A stretch of DNA of 12,042 nt from an uncultured Erysipelotrichaceae bacterium (GTDB taxonomy: Bacteria > Bacillota_I > Bacilli_A > RFN20 > CAG-826): the NCBI GenBank assembly GCA_902791085.1, contig CADAUN010000025.1, forward strand, positions 1-12,042, given 5' to 3'. The notes below the pieces were generated by a model. That model made no database searches, was not told where the DNA came from, and was given only the letters and a program-made list of their open reading frames with translations. Within the stretch, counting starts at the first letter, position 1, and every line of letters starts with the position of its first letter. Made by a program: the position numbers and the translations under genes. Below, piece after piece: positions 1 to 8,172 of this stretch.

Positions 1-1
1 T

Positions 2-1234
2 GTCTTACATACGGTGATTCAAGAGATTCGCCGTTACGAGAAAGGGAAAAACGATTTCTCTTCTCTTTATCGTGACGTCATGGATTTGCACCTTCCTTCT
101 TTGCAAGTGCTTTCCTTTGCTAGTGATTTGGAGTATTTCAAGCACTGCCGTTTTCTTCTGTCGGTTCTTGCTACCATTTTCCAAAAGCCTCATCTGGCCA
201 CCAAATTTCAAGATACCATTCTTCGTTCGGATCAGGCGTCTTCATTGTCTAATGAAGCTTTCCTAGCGACTGTCAAAGACCCTAGCCTATGGAGCATAAA
301 CCAAGAAAACGAAATGCTTCCTAGAGAGGTTCATTTCACTGAAAATGTCGATGATTTGGCCACTTATGAGAATGTTTTGGCCGTAGAAACCTTAGATTTT
401 TTGGAAAAACAAATAACGCAATATTTCGAATTCTATCAGAACATCGTTCCTTCCTTAAATGACCAATCTCTTTCCCAAGAAGGGTCGGACAGCGAAATGA
501 TGTATCAGAAACTTCGCGCTCTGGAAATCCGCATTCAACGGCTCAAAAAAACGGGATTTTATCAACAAATCAAAGCTTCCAAGAAACAAATTCATGAATT
601 GGTCCCGACGAACATTTTGAAGACGGACAGACTTTATCATATCGTCTTTGTCGAATATCAAAAGAAGTGGAAACGGAGCGACGACATAAAGACGAAGGAG
701 TCTTTGGCCCGTTATTTCTATTTCTTAATTTTACAAGAATTGAAGCGAGACCATTTCTTTTGGAACGGAGAAACGTTAGAAAGTCCGCATCATCTTTTAA
801 GTCTTTCTTTAGAGCAAGATAGGTTGGTTTTTGTTTGGAAAGAAAAGACCACGGGAATCGTTGCCAAACATGTTCTTCAAGCGACAGATGGCTACGCCTA
901 CCATAAGCCTAAGGATCTAACGTCCTCTTTAGACATTCAATCTTATGATTCGATGAGTCTTTGGACCATCTATTCGGGACTCGATGGAAAACCATTATTC
1001 TCGACGCAAAATTCCTTGCCGGAAATGATTCGGCAATATCTCAATCGCATGCAATTAATGAAACCGGCAAGCCCTGTGCTATATCGCCATTATTGCCCGA
1101 ATTGTCGTAGCCACAATCTGCAAGAGAAAGACGATCAAACGATAGAATGTTGTTCCTGTCATTCGTGTTATGCATGGGTTCATTTGGAAGAGAAGACGTA
1201 TCTCTGGTTCTTAAGACTAGGAAGGGAGGCTTAA
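2..1234 (+). CDS. Uncharacterised protein with C-terminal zinc ribbon, 5'-truncated; possible DUF2357-like
   Basis: Function not recognised. The frame is already open at the first bases of the window, and the GTG at 14 has no ribosome binding site, so the gene most likely begins upstream. Residues below are counted from that GTG. The protein is soluble and charged, with no signal peptide or membrane segment, so it is probably cytosolic. The middle part is helical. Y118-E-N followed by a helix, and P198-TNILKTDRLY208 followed by an aromatic/basic helix, resemble by memory the 'TYEN' and 'TN(V/I)L..D..Y' signatures of DUF2357-type proteins; this is a weak lead. The PD-(D/E)XK nuclease domain often fused to DUF2357 is not visible. 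The C-terminus instead carries a zinc ribbon with C361-x2-C364 and a C379/C380/C382/C385 cluster. It ends 3 nt before the ABC ATPase start, so it is co-transcribed with the exporter. A regulatory or assembly role is inference only. Confidence 0.8.
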   Translation, partial: VLHTVIQEIRRYEKGKNDFSSLYRDVMDLHLPSLQVLSFASDLEYFKHCRFLLSVLATIFQKPHLATKFQDTILRSDQASSLSNEAFLATVKDPSLWSINQENEMLPREVHFTENVDDLATYENVLAVETLDFLEKQITQYFEFYQNIVPSLNDQSLSQEGSDSEMMYQKLRALEIRIQRLKKTGFYQQIKASKKQIHELVPTNILKTDRLYHIVFVEYQKKWKRSDDIKTKESLARYFYFLILQELKRDHFFWNGETLESPHHLLSLSLEQDRLVFVWKEKTTGIVAKHVLQATDGYAYHKPKDLTSSLDIQSYDSMSLWTIYSGLDGKPLFSTQNSLPEMIRQYLNRMQLMKPASPVLYRHYCPNCRSHNLQEKDDQTIECCSCHSCYAWVHLEEKTYLWFLRLGREA

Positions 1235-1237
1235 CAC

Positions 1238-1981
1238 ATGGAAAACGAGAAACGGGAAGCCGCGATCAAAATTACTCACCTGAAAAAAGCCTATGGAGAA
1301 AAAGAAGTCTTAAAGGACTTGAATCTTGAAGTCTATCCCGGAGAGCTTTTTGGCTTTATTGGCAAGAACGGCGTTGGAAAATCGACCACGATTGACTGCA
1401 TGATTGGTGCGAAGAAGTACGACGACGGACAGATTTTGTTAAATGGCTTCGATATTGCCAAAGACGATATTGAGGCCAAAACGCAATTTGGTTATGTCGC
1501 CAGCGAACCAAATTGCTATGAAGTCATGACAGGATATGAATATTTGGATTTCATCGCCAGCGTTTATCACTTAAGTGAAAAGAATTATCAAGAAAACACA
1601 AAATACCTTGCAAAACGCCTTTCTTTATCGGAAGAAGACCTGAAACAACCTACATCGGTTTATTCGCACGGGATGAAGCAAAAACTCTGTCTCATTGCTT
1701 CGTTATTGCACCGGCCCTCCATTTGGATTTTAGACGAACCAACGGTTGGTTTAGACGTCATGGCAGTAGAAGAACTCAATCGCATGATGCGTGATTATGC
1801 CAACCATGGCCAAACCGTTTTCATCACCTCTCATAACATCGATCTCGTCTCTTCGTTATGTGACCGTGTGGCCATCATCAACAACGGGGTTGTTTCTTCG
1901 CTTCTCGATTTGAATCAAATTCCGAATTACCGGCTACAACTTCGTCATATCTTTTTAGAGACTTATCAGGAGAAAGATTAG
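1238..1981 (+). CDS. ABC transporter ATP-binding protein (exporter type)
   Basis: This is the cytosolic ATPase subunit that would power the membrane protein encoded immediately downstream. Of its 247 residues, about the first 210 form a complete nucleotide-binding domain. Y19 is the probable A-loop aromatic. Walker A is G42-KNGVGKST50. The Q-loop region reads GYVASEP, so the usual Gln is replaced, as in several BcrA/CcmA-like exporters. The signature is Y142-SHGMKQ148 in place of LSGGQ. Walker B is I162-WILDEP168 followed by the D-loop, and the switch histidine is H199 in ITSHN. The start is supported by GGGAGG at 1224-1229, 8 nt before the ATG. The next gene starts 2 nt after the stop. The family (BcrA/YtrB/NosF-like ABC-2 ATPases) moves drugs, lipids or peptides or assists maturation; the substrate cannot be read from this sequence. 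Confidence 0.95.
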   Translation: MENEKREAAIKITHLKKAYGEKEVLKDLNLEVYPGELFGFIGKNGVGKSTTIDCMIGAKKYDDGQILLNGFDIAKDDIEAKTQFGYVASEPNCYEVMTGYEYLDFIASVYHLSEKNYQENTKYLAKRLSLSEEDLKQPTSVYSHGMKQKLCLIASLLHRPSIWILDEPTVGLDVMAVEELNRMMRDYANHGQTVFITSHNIDLVSSLCDRVAIINNGVVSSLLDLNQIPNYRLQLRHIFLETYQEKD

Positions 1982-1983
1982 CC

Positions 1984-3585
1984 ATGCTTACGTTAGTTAG
2001 CAAAGATTTCCGACTTCTCTATGGCTCTTTCTTTGGCTCCAAAAAGAAGATCGCTTCTTTGGTCTTCTCCCTTTTGGCCTTAGCCTTTTTTGTGGTGGTA
2101 GAGACATTCTTTTATCTTGCCATTCTGAATCGGATCAAAAACTACAAAGATGCGCCTGTTAGTTTCACCATCCTTTATCTTTTCATTCTTTCACTGATCA
2201 TGATTCTTTCTGATTTGGTGCGGGCAAGAAAGCTCTTCTTTGATAAGAAGGATAGTTTTCTTCTTTCTTCTTATCCTTTAAAAAGTGACACCATTATTCT
2301 AAGCAAGGTCTTGCTTCTTTTGCTCACGCAGACATTGACGTCTTTTCTTTTCACTTATCCCATCTTTGTGAGTTATGGCATCGTGTTCTCGCGGACGGCC
2401 CTTTATTACTTCTTGGCCCTTTTTTATCCCATTATGATGTTCTTTTTTGAAGCGGGCATTGCTTTCCTTTTGGTTTATCCTTATTCCCTTTTACACGATT
2501 TTTTGGAATGGCATAAAGGAATCCAATTTCTGATTTATCTTCTTTTCATGGCGGGATTTAGCCTTCTCTATGGACGAGTCCTAAATCTTTTTGTCGCCTT
2601 GGTCTCGCAAGGGGAGCTCGGGAGTCTTTTTACGAAGGCAAGCCTGGATAGCCTTTCTCACGTCCGTCGTTATTTCTTTGTTTGTAATAATGTCGCGGAT
2701 TTCCTGTTCTTTTATCGATTTTTGTCTTTGCTTCCTTATTTTCTTTTGAGTCTGCTTGCCTTCTTTGGCGGCCTTGCGGTGGTGATTCCTTGTTACCAGA
2801 AAGAACGCCTAAGGCAACAGAAGAAACAAGAAGAAAAAAGAGGCAAGCCTCATCTTTTTCGTGTTTTGACCCCAACAAAAGCTTTGTTTGAGAAAGAATT
2901 TATCTTCCTTTTCCGTAATCAAGACAATTTCCTTTCTTTTACGGGTCTTCTTTTGGTTCAACCTTATCTTGCTTTTGTGGTCATTTCGGCCATGAATGCG
3001 ATTTTTACCCATGGGATACTTGGGTATTATCTGTTGGTGATTCCTGATCTTGTGTCTGCCATCGATCTCCTTTTCTTGCTCTTTTTTGCCTTGATGATTG
3101 CTAGCGGAGGCAATGACTTTCTTTCGCGAGAAAAGAATTCCTTAAAAATCATGAAGACGATTCCGATTCCTGCTTCAAAACAACTTTGGATTAAATTATC
3201 GATCCCCTATCTTGTGAGCTGCCTTTCTTCTTTGATCACAGTTATGGTTCTTGCGATCACAAAGACCATGTCTTGGCCTCTTGCTTTAGCCGGGTTAATG
3301 CTTTCTTTCCTGGCGACGCTTTCCTTTGACCTCCTCTCCATGATCGAAGAATTAAAGAAAAAAGCGCGATTCGGAACCAGAAACCTCTTTTCCAATCTCT
3401 ATGGCTATCTCTTTCCTATCGTTACCGCAGGTCTTCTTATTCTCGGTTCATCTCTTCGTTGGAACCAGATAGGAACCATCTTCTTGTGGCTAACACTGGC
3501 ATTGTTTTTCACCTTGGCTCTTCTTTTCTATTTCCGGAAGAATCAGCGGATCTTATTTACCGAAATGGAGGTTCCTAGCGAATGA
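1984..3585 (+). CDS. ABC-2-type exporter permease, about 12 membrane segments
   Basis: This is the integral membrane subunit paired with the preceding ATPase. The 533-residue protein is strongly hydrophobic, with about 12 predicted helices, roughly at residues 24-50, 60-80, 105-135, 138-170, 178-205, 245-270, 315-340, 345-372, 400-425, 427-450, 473-490 and 497-517. A very basic cytosolic loop (ERLRQQKKQEEKR region, about 276-292) separates the two halves. This suggests a fused or duplicated ABC-2 permease rather than a 6-TM half transporter, so one chain might serve two ATPases. It has no large extracytoplasmic domain of its own, which fits with the next two genes supplying one. AGGAGA at 1968-1973 precedes the ATG by 10 nt. 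Its stop overlaps the next start as ATGA, implying translational coupling. The substrate is unknown, and family assignment rests on topology and neighbours. Confidence 0.85.
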   Translation: MLTLVSKDFRLLYGSFFGSKKKIASLVFSLLALAFFVVVETFFYLAILNRIKNYKDAPVSFTILYLFILSLIMILSDLVRARKLFFDKKDSFLLSSYPLKSDTIILSKVLLLLLTQTLTSFLFTYPIFVSYGIVFSRTALYYFLALFYPIMMFFFEAGIAFLLVYPYSLLHDFLEWHKGIQFLIYLLFMAGFSLLYGRVLNLFVALVSQGELGSLFTKASLDSLSHVRRYFFVCNNVADFLFFYRFLSLLPYFLLSLLAFFGGLAVVIPCYQKERLRQQKKQEEKRGKPHLFRVLTPTKALFEKEFIFLFRNQDNFLSFTGLLLVQPYLAFVVISAMNAIFTHGILGYYLLVIPDLVSAIDLLFLLFFALMIASGGNDFLSREKNSLKIMKTIPIPASKQLWIKLSIPYLVSCLSSLITVMVLAITKTMSWPLALAGLMLSFLATLSFDLLSMIEELKKKARFGTRNLFSNLYGYLFPIVTAGLLILGSSLRWNQIGTIFLWLTLALFFTLALLFYFRKNQRILFTEMEVPSE

Positions 3586-6068
3586 AAAAGCAAAATTTAG
3601 TGGTCCTCCTTTTAATTCCTTTTTTGGTTAGTTTTCTTGGCTTAATCACGGTTTATACCGCGTATCAAACCGTCGCTAAAGACATCACTTCGATTCAATG
3701 GGATTACCGGGACACTGAGGCGTATCAAATGAGTGGCAACCCGTATCTCTTAGAAGCCAAAGCAGAATATGATTCTTCCTACCGCCTTGCTTATGGAAAC
3801 CAATTGGTTTGGAGCGTAGAAAACAAGGATCATGAGGATCTTGAAACGCATGCCACCATTGAAAAGAAGGGCGATGATTATTATCTAAAGACGCAAAGTG
3901 TTGGCGATGTTCTTTTGACTTGCAGCAACGAAAAGGGCAATGTTTCCCGTTCTTTTGAAGCGGTGATTTATCAAGACGCCGCGATTCTTCTTTCTCCCGA
4001 GATTCCTGCCTCGCAAAACAATATCGATCGAACTATCTATTATGGTGAATACGATTTGCATAACGGCGTTAAAACAAAAGCAGAATTCATTCTTCACCCC
4101 ACCGTGTTACCGGAGGATGTTTCTTCTTCCCTTCGTTTGCGAGAAAAAAGTCCTAACGTCGATTATGATTTTTCTTCCCATAAAGTTTCGATATATTCAC
4201 CAGGAAAGGCTTCTTTGGCCTTTGAAGTGGGTAGTGGCGTGACGACAAAATATACCTTCTTTGTCGTTCCTGATGGCGTGAATGTCTATACTTACGACGA
4301 ACTATTAGATTGCACGAATCGTTCTCAAAAGGGAGAAATTGTCTGCCTTCGTAAGAATTTCCTTTCTTTGAAGAACACCTATGAAACAAAACCAGATGGC
4401 AGTTTGGTTTTAGAAGCGGGAAAGCCAAAGAAGCGAAGAAAGAATGCCGAACTCTTTGGGCATTATGATTTTTCCTCCGGTTCTTTCTCTTTTTCGGAAG
4501 ATAGTTATTGTTTCGAGACGACAGGAAATCGGGAATTCATTGATCAATGGAACGATATGGCAGCAAAGGATTCTCGCTTTATGCCGCTTTCTGATCAATT
4601 AAGGGCGGCATTACACATTCAGAAAGATTTTTATGGGAACGGATATCAGCTAGACTTCCATGATCTTACATATCCGAGCTCTTTGACGCAGGTGATTGGC
4701 CCTGATGGAAATACCCATCAAATCCCAACTCTGTCTTCGAAAGATTTGTTCCGCGGCCCCCTTTATACCTATTCTTTAGGAGACAGTGGAAATCTCCCCA
4801 TTATCGCCATTTATGGCCAGGATAATTCAGGACTCTATGTGGAAGGAAAGGACATCACCATTAACGATGTCGATGTTCGGAACTGCGATTATGGAGATTC
4901 GCTTTCTTTCTTGTCTACGACCGGAAGCGTGATGGATGTTTTAGGTGAAAACGTTACGTTAAAGAATTCCCGTCTGGCGAATGGAAAGAATGTCCTTCGT
5001 GTCTTTTCTTCGATGGGTGTGACAGTGGATAATTGTCTTCTTTCGGATGGTATGAACTTCCTTTTAGATGTCGGAAGTAATCGCCAAATCAAAGTGAACG
5101 GAACTAGACAAGCAGAATTTGTCAAAGAAGATGGCAGCAAAGTTCGTATGAGTATCGATGATTTTCTTTCCATAGACAGTCAAGATGAAACGTTAGGAAA
5201 CGGCATTTTAAATCGTTATTTGCAAGGAGAATATTCCGATCCTACGAAGATGGCAAAAGCCCTAGAGGGGATTCAAAACGGTTTGAACGACAAATCTCTC
5301 CTTTCCTCTTTGACGGATGGTGATGTCACCGTGAAAGATACGTATTTCTATCGTTCTGGCATTGCATCAATTGGAATGGAAAGCCAGTTCACGGGGCCGT
5401 TCTTCTATAACTGTTCTCCTTCTTATTTTCTAAATATTTTGCATCTTTTAAACAACGTCTCTTCCTCAACTCCTTTGATTCCTTTAATCCCAAAAAATAT
5501 CTCCGGCATGAGTTATCCGGTAAAAGTATCATTAGAAGGAAAGACCTCCTTCTATGACTACAAGGATATTGATAGTATGGATATTTCGGGATTAATCAAA
5601 GAAAACATCTCCACCTTAGTGAATGCCATAGGGAAAGATGCTTCCCAGTATCATCTCAATATTGACAGCGTATTTCCGATCCGTTCTTTGTTAAAAAATG
5701 CCGCCAGCAAGACTTCTCAAATCTATCGGGCACAAGGGCAAGAAGACGAAATGACTAAAAATTATGTCAATATCCCAATTGCCTATTATGGGGGAGGAAT
5801 CAACCTAAGTCAGGTCGATACGTCCTTGATGGAAGAAAAAGATCATTACAAGGAGCCACTTCAGGTGGATTTGGTAAAAAGCTTTCTCGAAGGAGAAACG
5901 CAAGACTCGTCTTCTAAAATCTTCCAAATGCTTTATCGTGCGGTCACTGTTTTTACTGGCTTTGAACCCTTCCGTTTTGTCTTAAGCGATCATTCCGGCT
6001 TCCATTTTGGAGAAGCGCCGAAAATTTCATCTTTAAAAGAAAATAGCAAAGGAGCAATGGACTTATGA
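3582..6068 (+). CDS. Large membrane-anchored extracytoplasmic protein with beta-helix-like region
   Basis: Specific function not recognised. The 828-residue product starts with a short basic end and a hydrophobic helix at about residues 5-28, without a lipobox, so it is probably an uncleaved signal anchor with the rest outside the membrane. Residues about 50-235 are beta-rich and Ig/BIG-like. Residues about 417-500 show repeated short strands with regular Val/Ile/Asn/Gly spacing (GLYVEGKDITINDVDVRN, then GENVTLKNSRLANGKN, then MGVTVDNCLLSDGMN), typical of right-handed parallel beta-helix coils. Another such coil follows near 580-610 (GDVTVKDTYFYRSG). No pectate-lyase catalytic set, LPXTG motif or second membrane segment is evident. 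GGAGG at 3567-3571 lies 10 nt before the start, which overlaps the permease stop; the stop in turn overlaps the lipoprotein start. By analogy with NosD in NosDFY, it may be the external partner of the exporter (inference). It could equally be a surface glycan-binding protein. Confidence 0.85.
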   Translation: MKKQNLVVLLLIPFLVSFLGLITVYTAYQTVAKDITSIQWDYRDTEAYQMSGNPYLLEAKAEYDSSYRLAYGNQLVWSVENKDHEDLETHATIEKKGDDYYLKTQSVGDVLLTCSNEKGNVSRSFEAVIYQDAAILLSPEIPASQNNIDRTIYYGEYDLHNGVKTKAEFILHPTVLPEDVSSSLRLREKSPNVDYDFSSHKVSIYSPGKASLAFEVGSGVTTKYTFFVVPDGVNVYTYDELLDCTNRSQKGEIVCLRKNFLSLKNTYETKPDGSLVLEAGKPKKRRKNAELFGHYDFSSGSFSFSEDSYCFETTGNREFIDQWNDMAAKDSRFMPLSDQLRAALHIQKDFYGNGYQLDFHDLTYPSSLTQVIGPDGNTHQIPTLSSKDLFRGPLYTYSLGDSGNLPIIAIYGQDNSGLYVEGKDITINDVDVRNCDYGDSLSFLSTTGSVMDVLGENVTLKNSRLANGKNVLRVFSSMGVTVDNCLLSDGMNFLLDVGSNRQIKVNGTRQAEFVKEDGSKVRMSIDDFLSIDSQDETLGNGILNRYLQGEYSDPTKMAKALEGIQNGLNDKSLLSSLTDGDVTVKDTYFYRSGIASIGMESQFTGPFFYNCSPSYFLNILHLLNNVSSSTPLIPLIPKNISGMSYPVKVSLEGKTSFYDYKDIDSMDISGLIKENISTLVNAIGKDASQYHLNIDSVFPIRSLLKNAASKTSQIYRAQGQEDEMTKNYVNIPIAYYGGGINLSQVDTSLMEEKDHYKEPLQVDLVKSFLEGETQDSSSKIFQMLYRAVTVFTGFEPFRFVLSDHSGFHFGEAPKISSLKENSKGAMDL

Positions 6069-7180
6069 AACACAGATGGCAAAAGAAAATTTTGTTGGGC
6101 ATCATCTCACTTGGTGGGGTGATGACTTTATCGAGCTGCAATTTCCTGCCAGAAGAGGAAGGGCTAATCATTCAAAATATCTCCACGAGAACCTTAGAAG
6201 ATGGCGATATTGAAATGACCATTTCCTATACGGATGAAGCACATCCGCATACGATTGTCATTATTCCTAAAGGTGATCAAGGAGAAAACGGAAATGGCAT
6301 CCAAGCGATTTCCTACACGCAAGACGAGAAGGGCAATACGACAATCCAAATTACGTATACTTCTCCGGATCGCGCCCCCGTTACCTTTACCTTGCCTGGC
6401 GCGAAATCTATCCTTGGTGTCTCCTCTCATTTTGACGAGGAAGGGAATACGGTTTTGGTAGTGGCTTATAGTGATGGTTCCTTTAGCGATCCTATTGTCA
6501 TCCAAAAAGGGGCACAGGGCGATAAAGGAACGGATGGAAAAAGCGTCGAACGGATTACCTCGCGTGTTGATGCAAATACAGGAAGCACTTATGTCTCTTT
6601 CTATCGAGAAGGAGAGCAAAATCCTATTGCTACCGTGGAAATTCCTTCTGGGAAGAATGGGGTTGGGATTGCGAATATTCTTACGGCAACGGATTCTTCT
6701 GGGAACACCGTTGTCACCATTTCTTATACCGATGGAAGAGAGAATACCGTTTTTACCCTTAATCGGGCAAACCAATGGATTTCAGGAACTGGTGTTCCGA
6801 ATGTCAACTTAGGCTATGATGGCGATTTCTATTTTGATACCGAAAATAAGGCCATTTATCTAAAACGAAATGGTTCCTGGGGGTCACCCATCATTAATTT
6901 CTCCGATCTTACGGAAGAAGAGTTCACCATTACTTTGGATTTAAATGATTCGAAAGAAGCCCCTGCTAGTCTTGCCAATCCCGATGTCATATATCGAATT
7001 AAGCGCGGGCAGAATTTCCTTTCCTCTGGTTATCACACCCTTCCTCAACCAACAAGAAGCGGTTATCGCTTTGACGGATGGTACACCGATTCCGTTGTGA
7101 CACCGGTCAGCGGTAAATTCACCAATTTGACTGCTGTATTCTCCGACATCACGTTATACGCCATCTGGGACAATCTCTGA
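6065..7180 (+). CDS. Repeat-rich surface lipoprotein with collagen-like linkers and an InlB B-type repeat
   Basis: This 371-residue predicted lipoprotein has a basic start, a hydrophobic stretch and lipobox L22-SSC25, so it should be lipidated at C25 and held on the outer face of the membrane. Five related beta-strand repeats of about 35 residues follow, at roughly 34-69, 79-112, 115-148, 160-195 and 202-235. Each resembles I..I....D..GNT...I.YTDG.....F.IP. Some are joined by short Gly-rich collagen-like linkers (G70-G78, G149-K159, G196-G201). Residues about 237-279 form a W..G.G.P...GD.Y.D...IY.K..G.W module known from collagen-like and fibre proteins. The C-terminal ~85 residues form a Listeria-Bacteroides (InlB B/Flg_new) repeat with PTRSGYRFDGWYT and a final LYAIWDNL. 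AAAGGAG at 6048-6054 precedes the start, which overlaps the upstream stop. The modules suggest binding or display rather than catalysis. No ligand can be named. Confidence 0.88.
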   Translation: MKHRWQKKILLGIISLGGVMTLSSCNFLPEEEGLIIQNISTRTLEDGDIEMTISYTDEAHPHTIVIIPKGDQGENGNGIQAISYTQDEKGNTTIQITYTSPDRAPVTFTLPGAKSILGVSSHFDEEGNTVLVVAYSDGSFSDPIVIQKGAQGDKGTDGKSVERITSRVDANTGSTYVSFYREGEQNPIATVEIPSGKNGVGIANILTATDSSGNTVVTISYTDGRENTVFTLNRANQWISGTGVPNVNLGYDGDFYFDTENKAIYLKRNGSWGSPIINFSDLTEEEFTITLDLNDSKEAPASLANPDVIYRIKRGQNFLSSGYHTLPQPTRSGYRFDGWYTDSVVTPVSGKFTNLTAVFSDITLYAIWDNL

Positions 7181-7208
7181 GCTTAATTCCCTCTTTCTAT
7201 GACCAAAT

Positions 7209-7233
7209 AGGGCTGGTGACGACACACAGCCCT
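7209..7233 (+). terminator. Probable terminator of the exporter/surface-protein operon
   Basis: AGGGCTG (7209-7215) pairs perfectly with CAGCCCT (7227-7233). The stem can extend by GTG/CAC around an ACGA loop with one bulged A. A pyrimidine-rich, T-containing tract (CTTCTTTCT) follows on the + strand. It lies 29 nt after the lipoprotein stop, between convergent genes. The reverse strand has no good T-run after the hairpin, so termination of the regulator gene here is less certain. Confidence 0.6.
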
Positions 7234-7260
7234 CTTCTTTCTATAAAGACGAAAACTTTT

Positions 7261-8172
7261 TTAGGAATGAGTTTTCTCATAATGCGTCGTTAGATACGCA
7301 TTGTCGGTTTTGACTTGTTCCCGGAATTGCGAGGGGGTTACCCCGACGATTTTCTTAAATTCTTTGGAAAAATATTGCACTGAATCGAAAGAGAGAAGAT
7401 CGCTGATATCTTTGAAAGATTTGTCACCTTTGGAAATATATTCACACGCTTTTTGAATGCGCAAATTATTGAGATAGTGAATGACGGTATCACCTGTTTC
7501 TTTACGGAATAAGTTACATAAACGCGACACGCTATAGCCCGATTGGGTAGCCAGCTCTTGCAAGGTTATGCGTCGTGATACGTTCGCTTCCAAATAAGAG
7601 ATGATTTTAGCCATGCGAGGAGAAGTGGTAGGCAAAGGATTCTTTTTCTCCTCCAATGCTTTTTGCTCCGTTTTGAACCGGAATAGATACAACAACAATA
7701 GTTCTAACGAATCTTTGACAACCTGAGGGTCAGAAGACTCTGAAACGCCGGTAGAAGGCGGGCAAGCATTTTTTCCACCTACTAGATTGGCACCCAGATG
7801 GTAAATGGTGCTGATGAGGTAACGATCGACATCGCTGGCAACGAAAACGCGGTCGGTGATTTCACGAATCGGTGAATTCTTGGACAAGCCGAACGTAAAA
7901 ATCAAAACATGGCACGAAACTCCATTCGCACGGATTTTGTGAAAGTCCCACGGGCGATGCAAAATCATCTGACCGGGCTGCAAAATCGCGGAATAAGCGT
8001 TCGTGCTGACAATGGTGCTTCCCGTCTGAACATATACCAATTCTACCGGCTCATGGGATTCGCCTTCGAAATGAAAGGTCGGGGAGTACCAATAGCTATG
8101 AATCGCATAGATGTTTTTGACCGACAATGTTTTTGGTAATTTTGTTGGCTCCATATAGACTTTGCGTTCCAT
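7261..8172 (-). CDS. AraC-family transcriptional regulator
   Basis: This is a 303-residue cytosolic DNA-binding regulator, a usual length for AraC proteins. The N-terminal ~20-110 residues form a cupin-like (AraC_binding) sensor, with an EPVELVYVQTGS strand and a QPGQMILHRPWDFHK turn. A linker follows, then the AraC C-terminal domain at about 186-290. The first HTH is near ITLQELATQSGYSVSRLCNLF (from about 202). The second is near 252-275, followed by the family signature F-x-KEFKKIVGVTPSQFR. The ATG at 8172 is supported by AAGGAG with a 6-nt spacer on the reverse strand; a second Met at residue 7 lacks such a site. It is divergent from the sugar ABC importer operon, the standard place for a local activator of such operons. 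The likely inducer is the transported sugar or a derivative (inference). Confidence 0.95.
   Translation of the reverse strand: MERKVYMEPTKLPKTLSVKNIYAIHSYWYSPTFHFEGESHEPVELVYVQTGSTIVSTNAYSAILQPGQMILHRPWDFHKIRANGVSCHVLIFTFGLSKNSPIREITDRVFVASDVDRYLISTIYHLGANLVGGKNACPPSTGVSESSDPQVVKDSLELLLLYLFRFKTEQKALEEKKNPLPTTSPRMAKIISYLEANVSRRITLQELATQSGYSVSRLCNLFRKETGDTVIHYLNNLRIQKACEYISKGDKSFKDISDLLSFDSVQYFSKEFKKIVGVTPSQFREQVKTDNAYLTTHYEKTHS

Noticed and set aside
14..16. GTG at 14 as the true start of the first gene
   Set aside because: The frame is open to the window edge and no Shine-Dalgarno sequence precedes it, so the gene probably starts upstream.
6194..6775. A 193-codon reverse-strand open frame inside the lipoprotein gene
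   Set aside because: It lies antisense to a well-supported gene with lipobox and repeats. Its Arg/Ile-rich product mirrors the repeated Thr/Gly/Ile codons, and it lacks a start context.
6065..7180. Phase-variable or recent tandem DNA repeat in the lipoprotein gene
   Set aside because: The repeats are visible only at protein level; I saw no long exact DNA repeats or homopolymer tracts that would suggest slippage.
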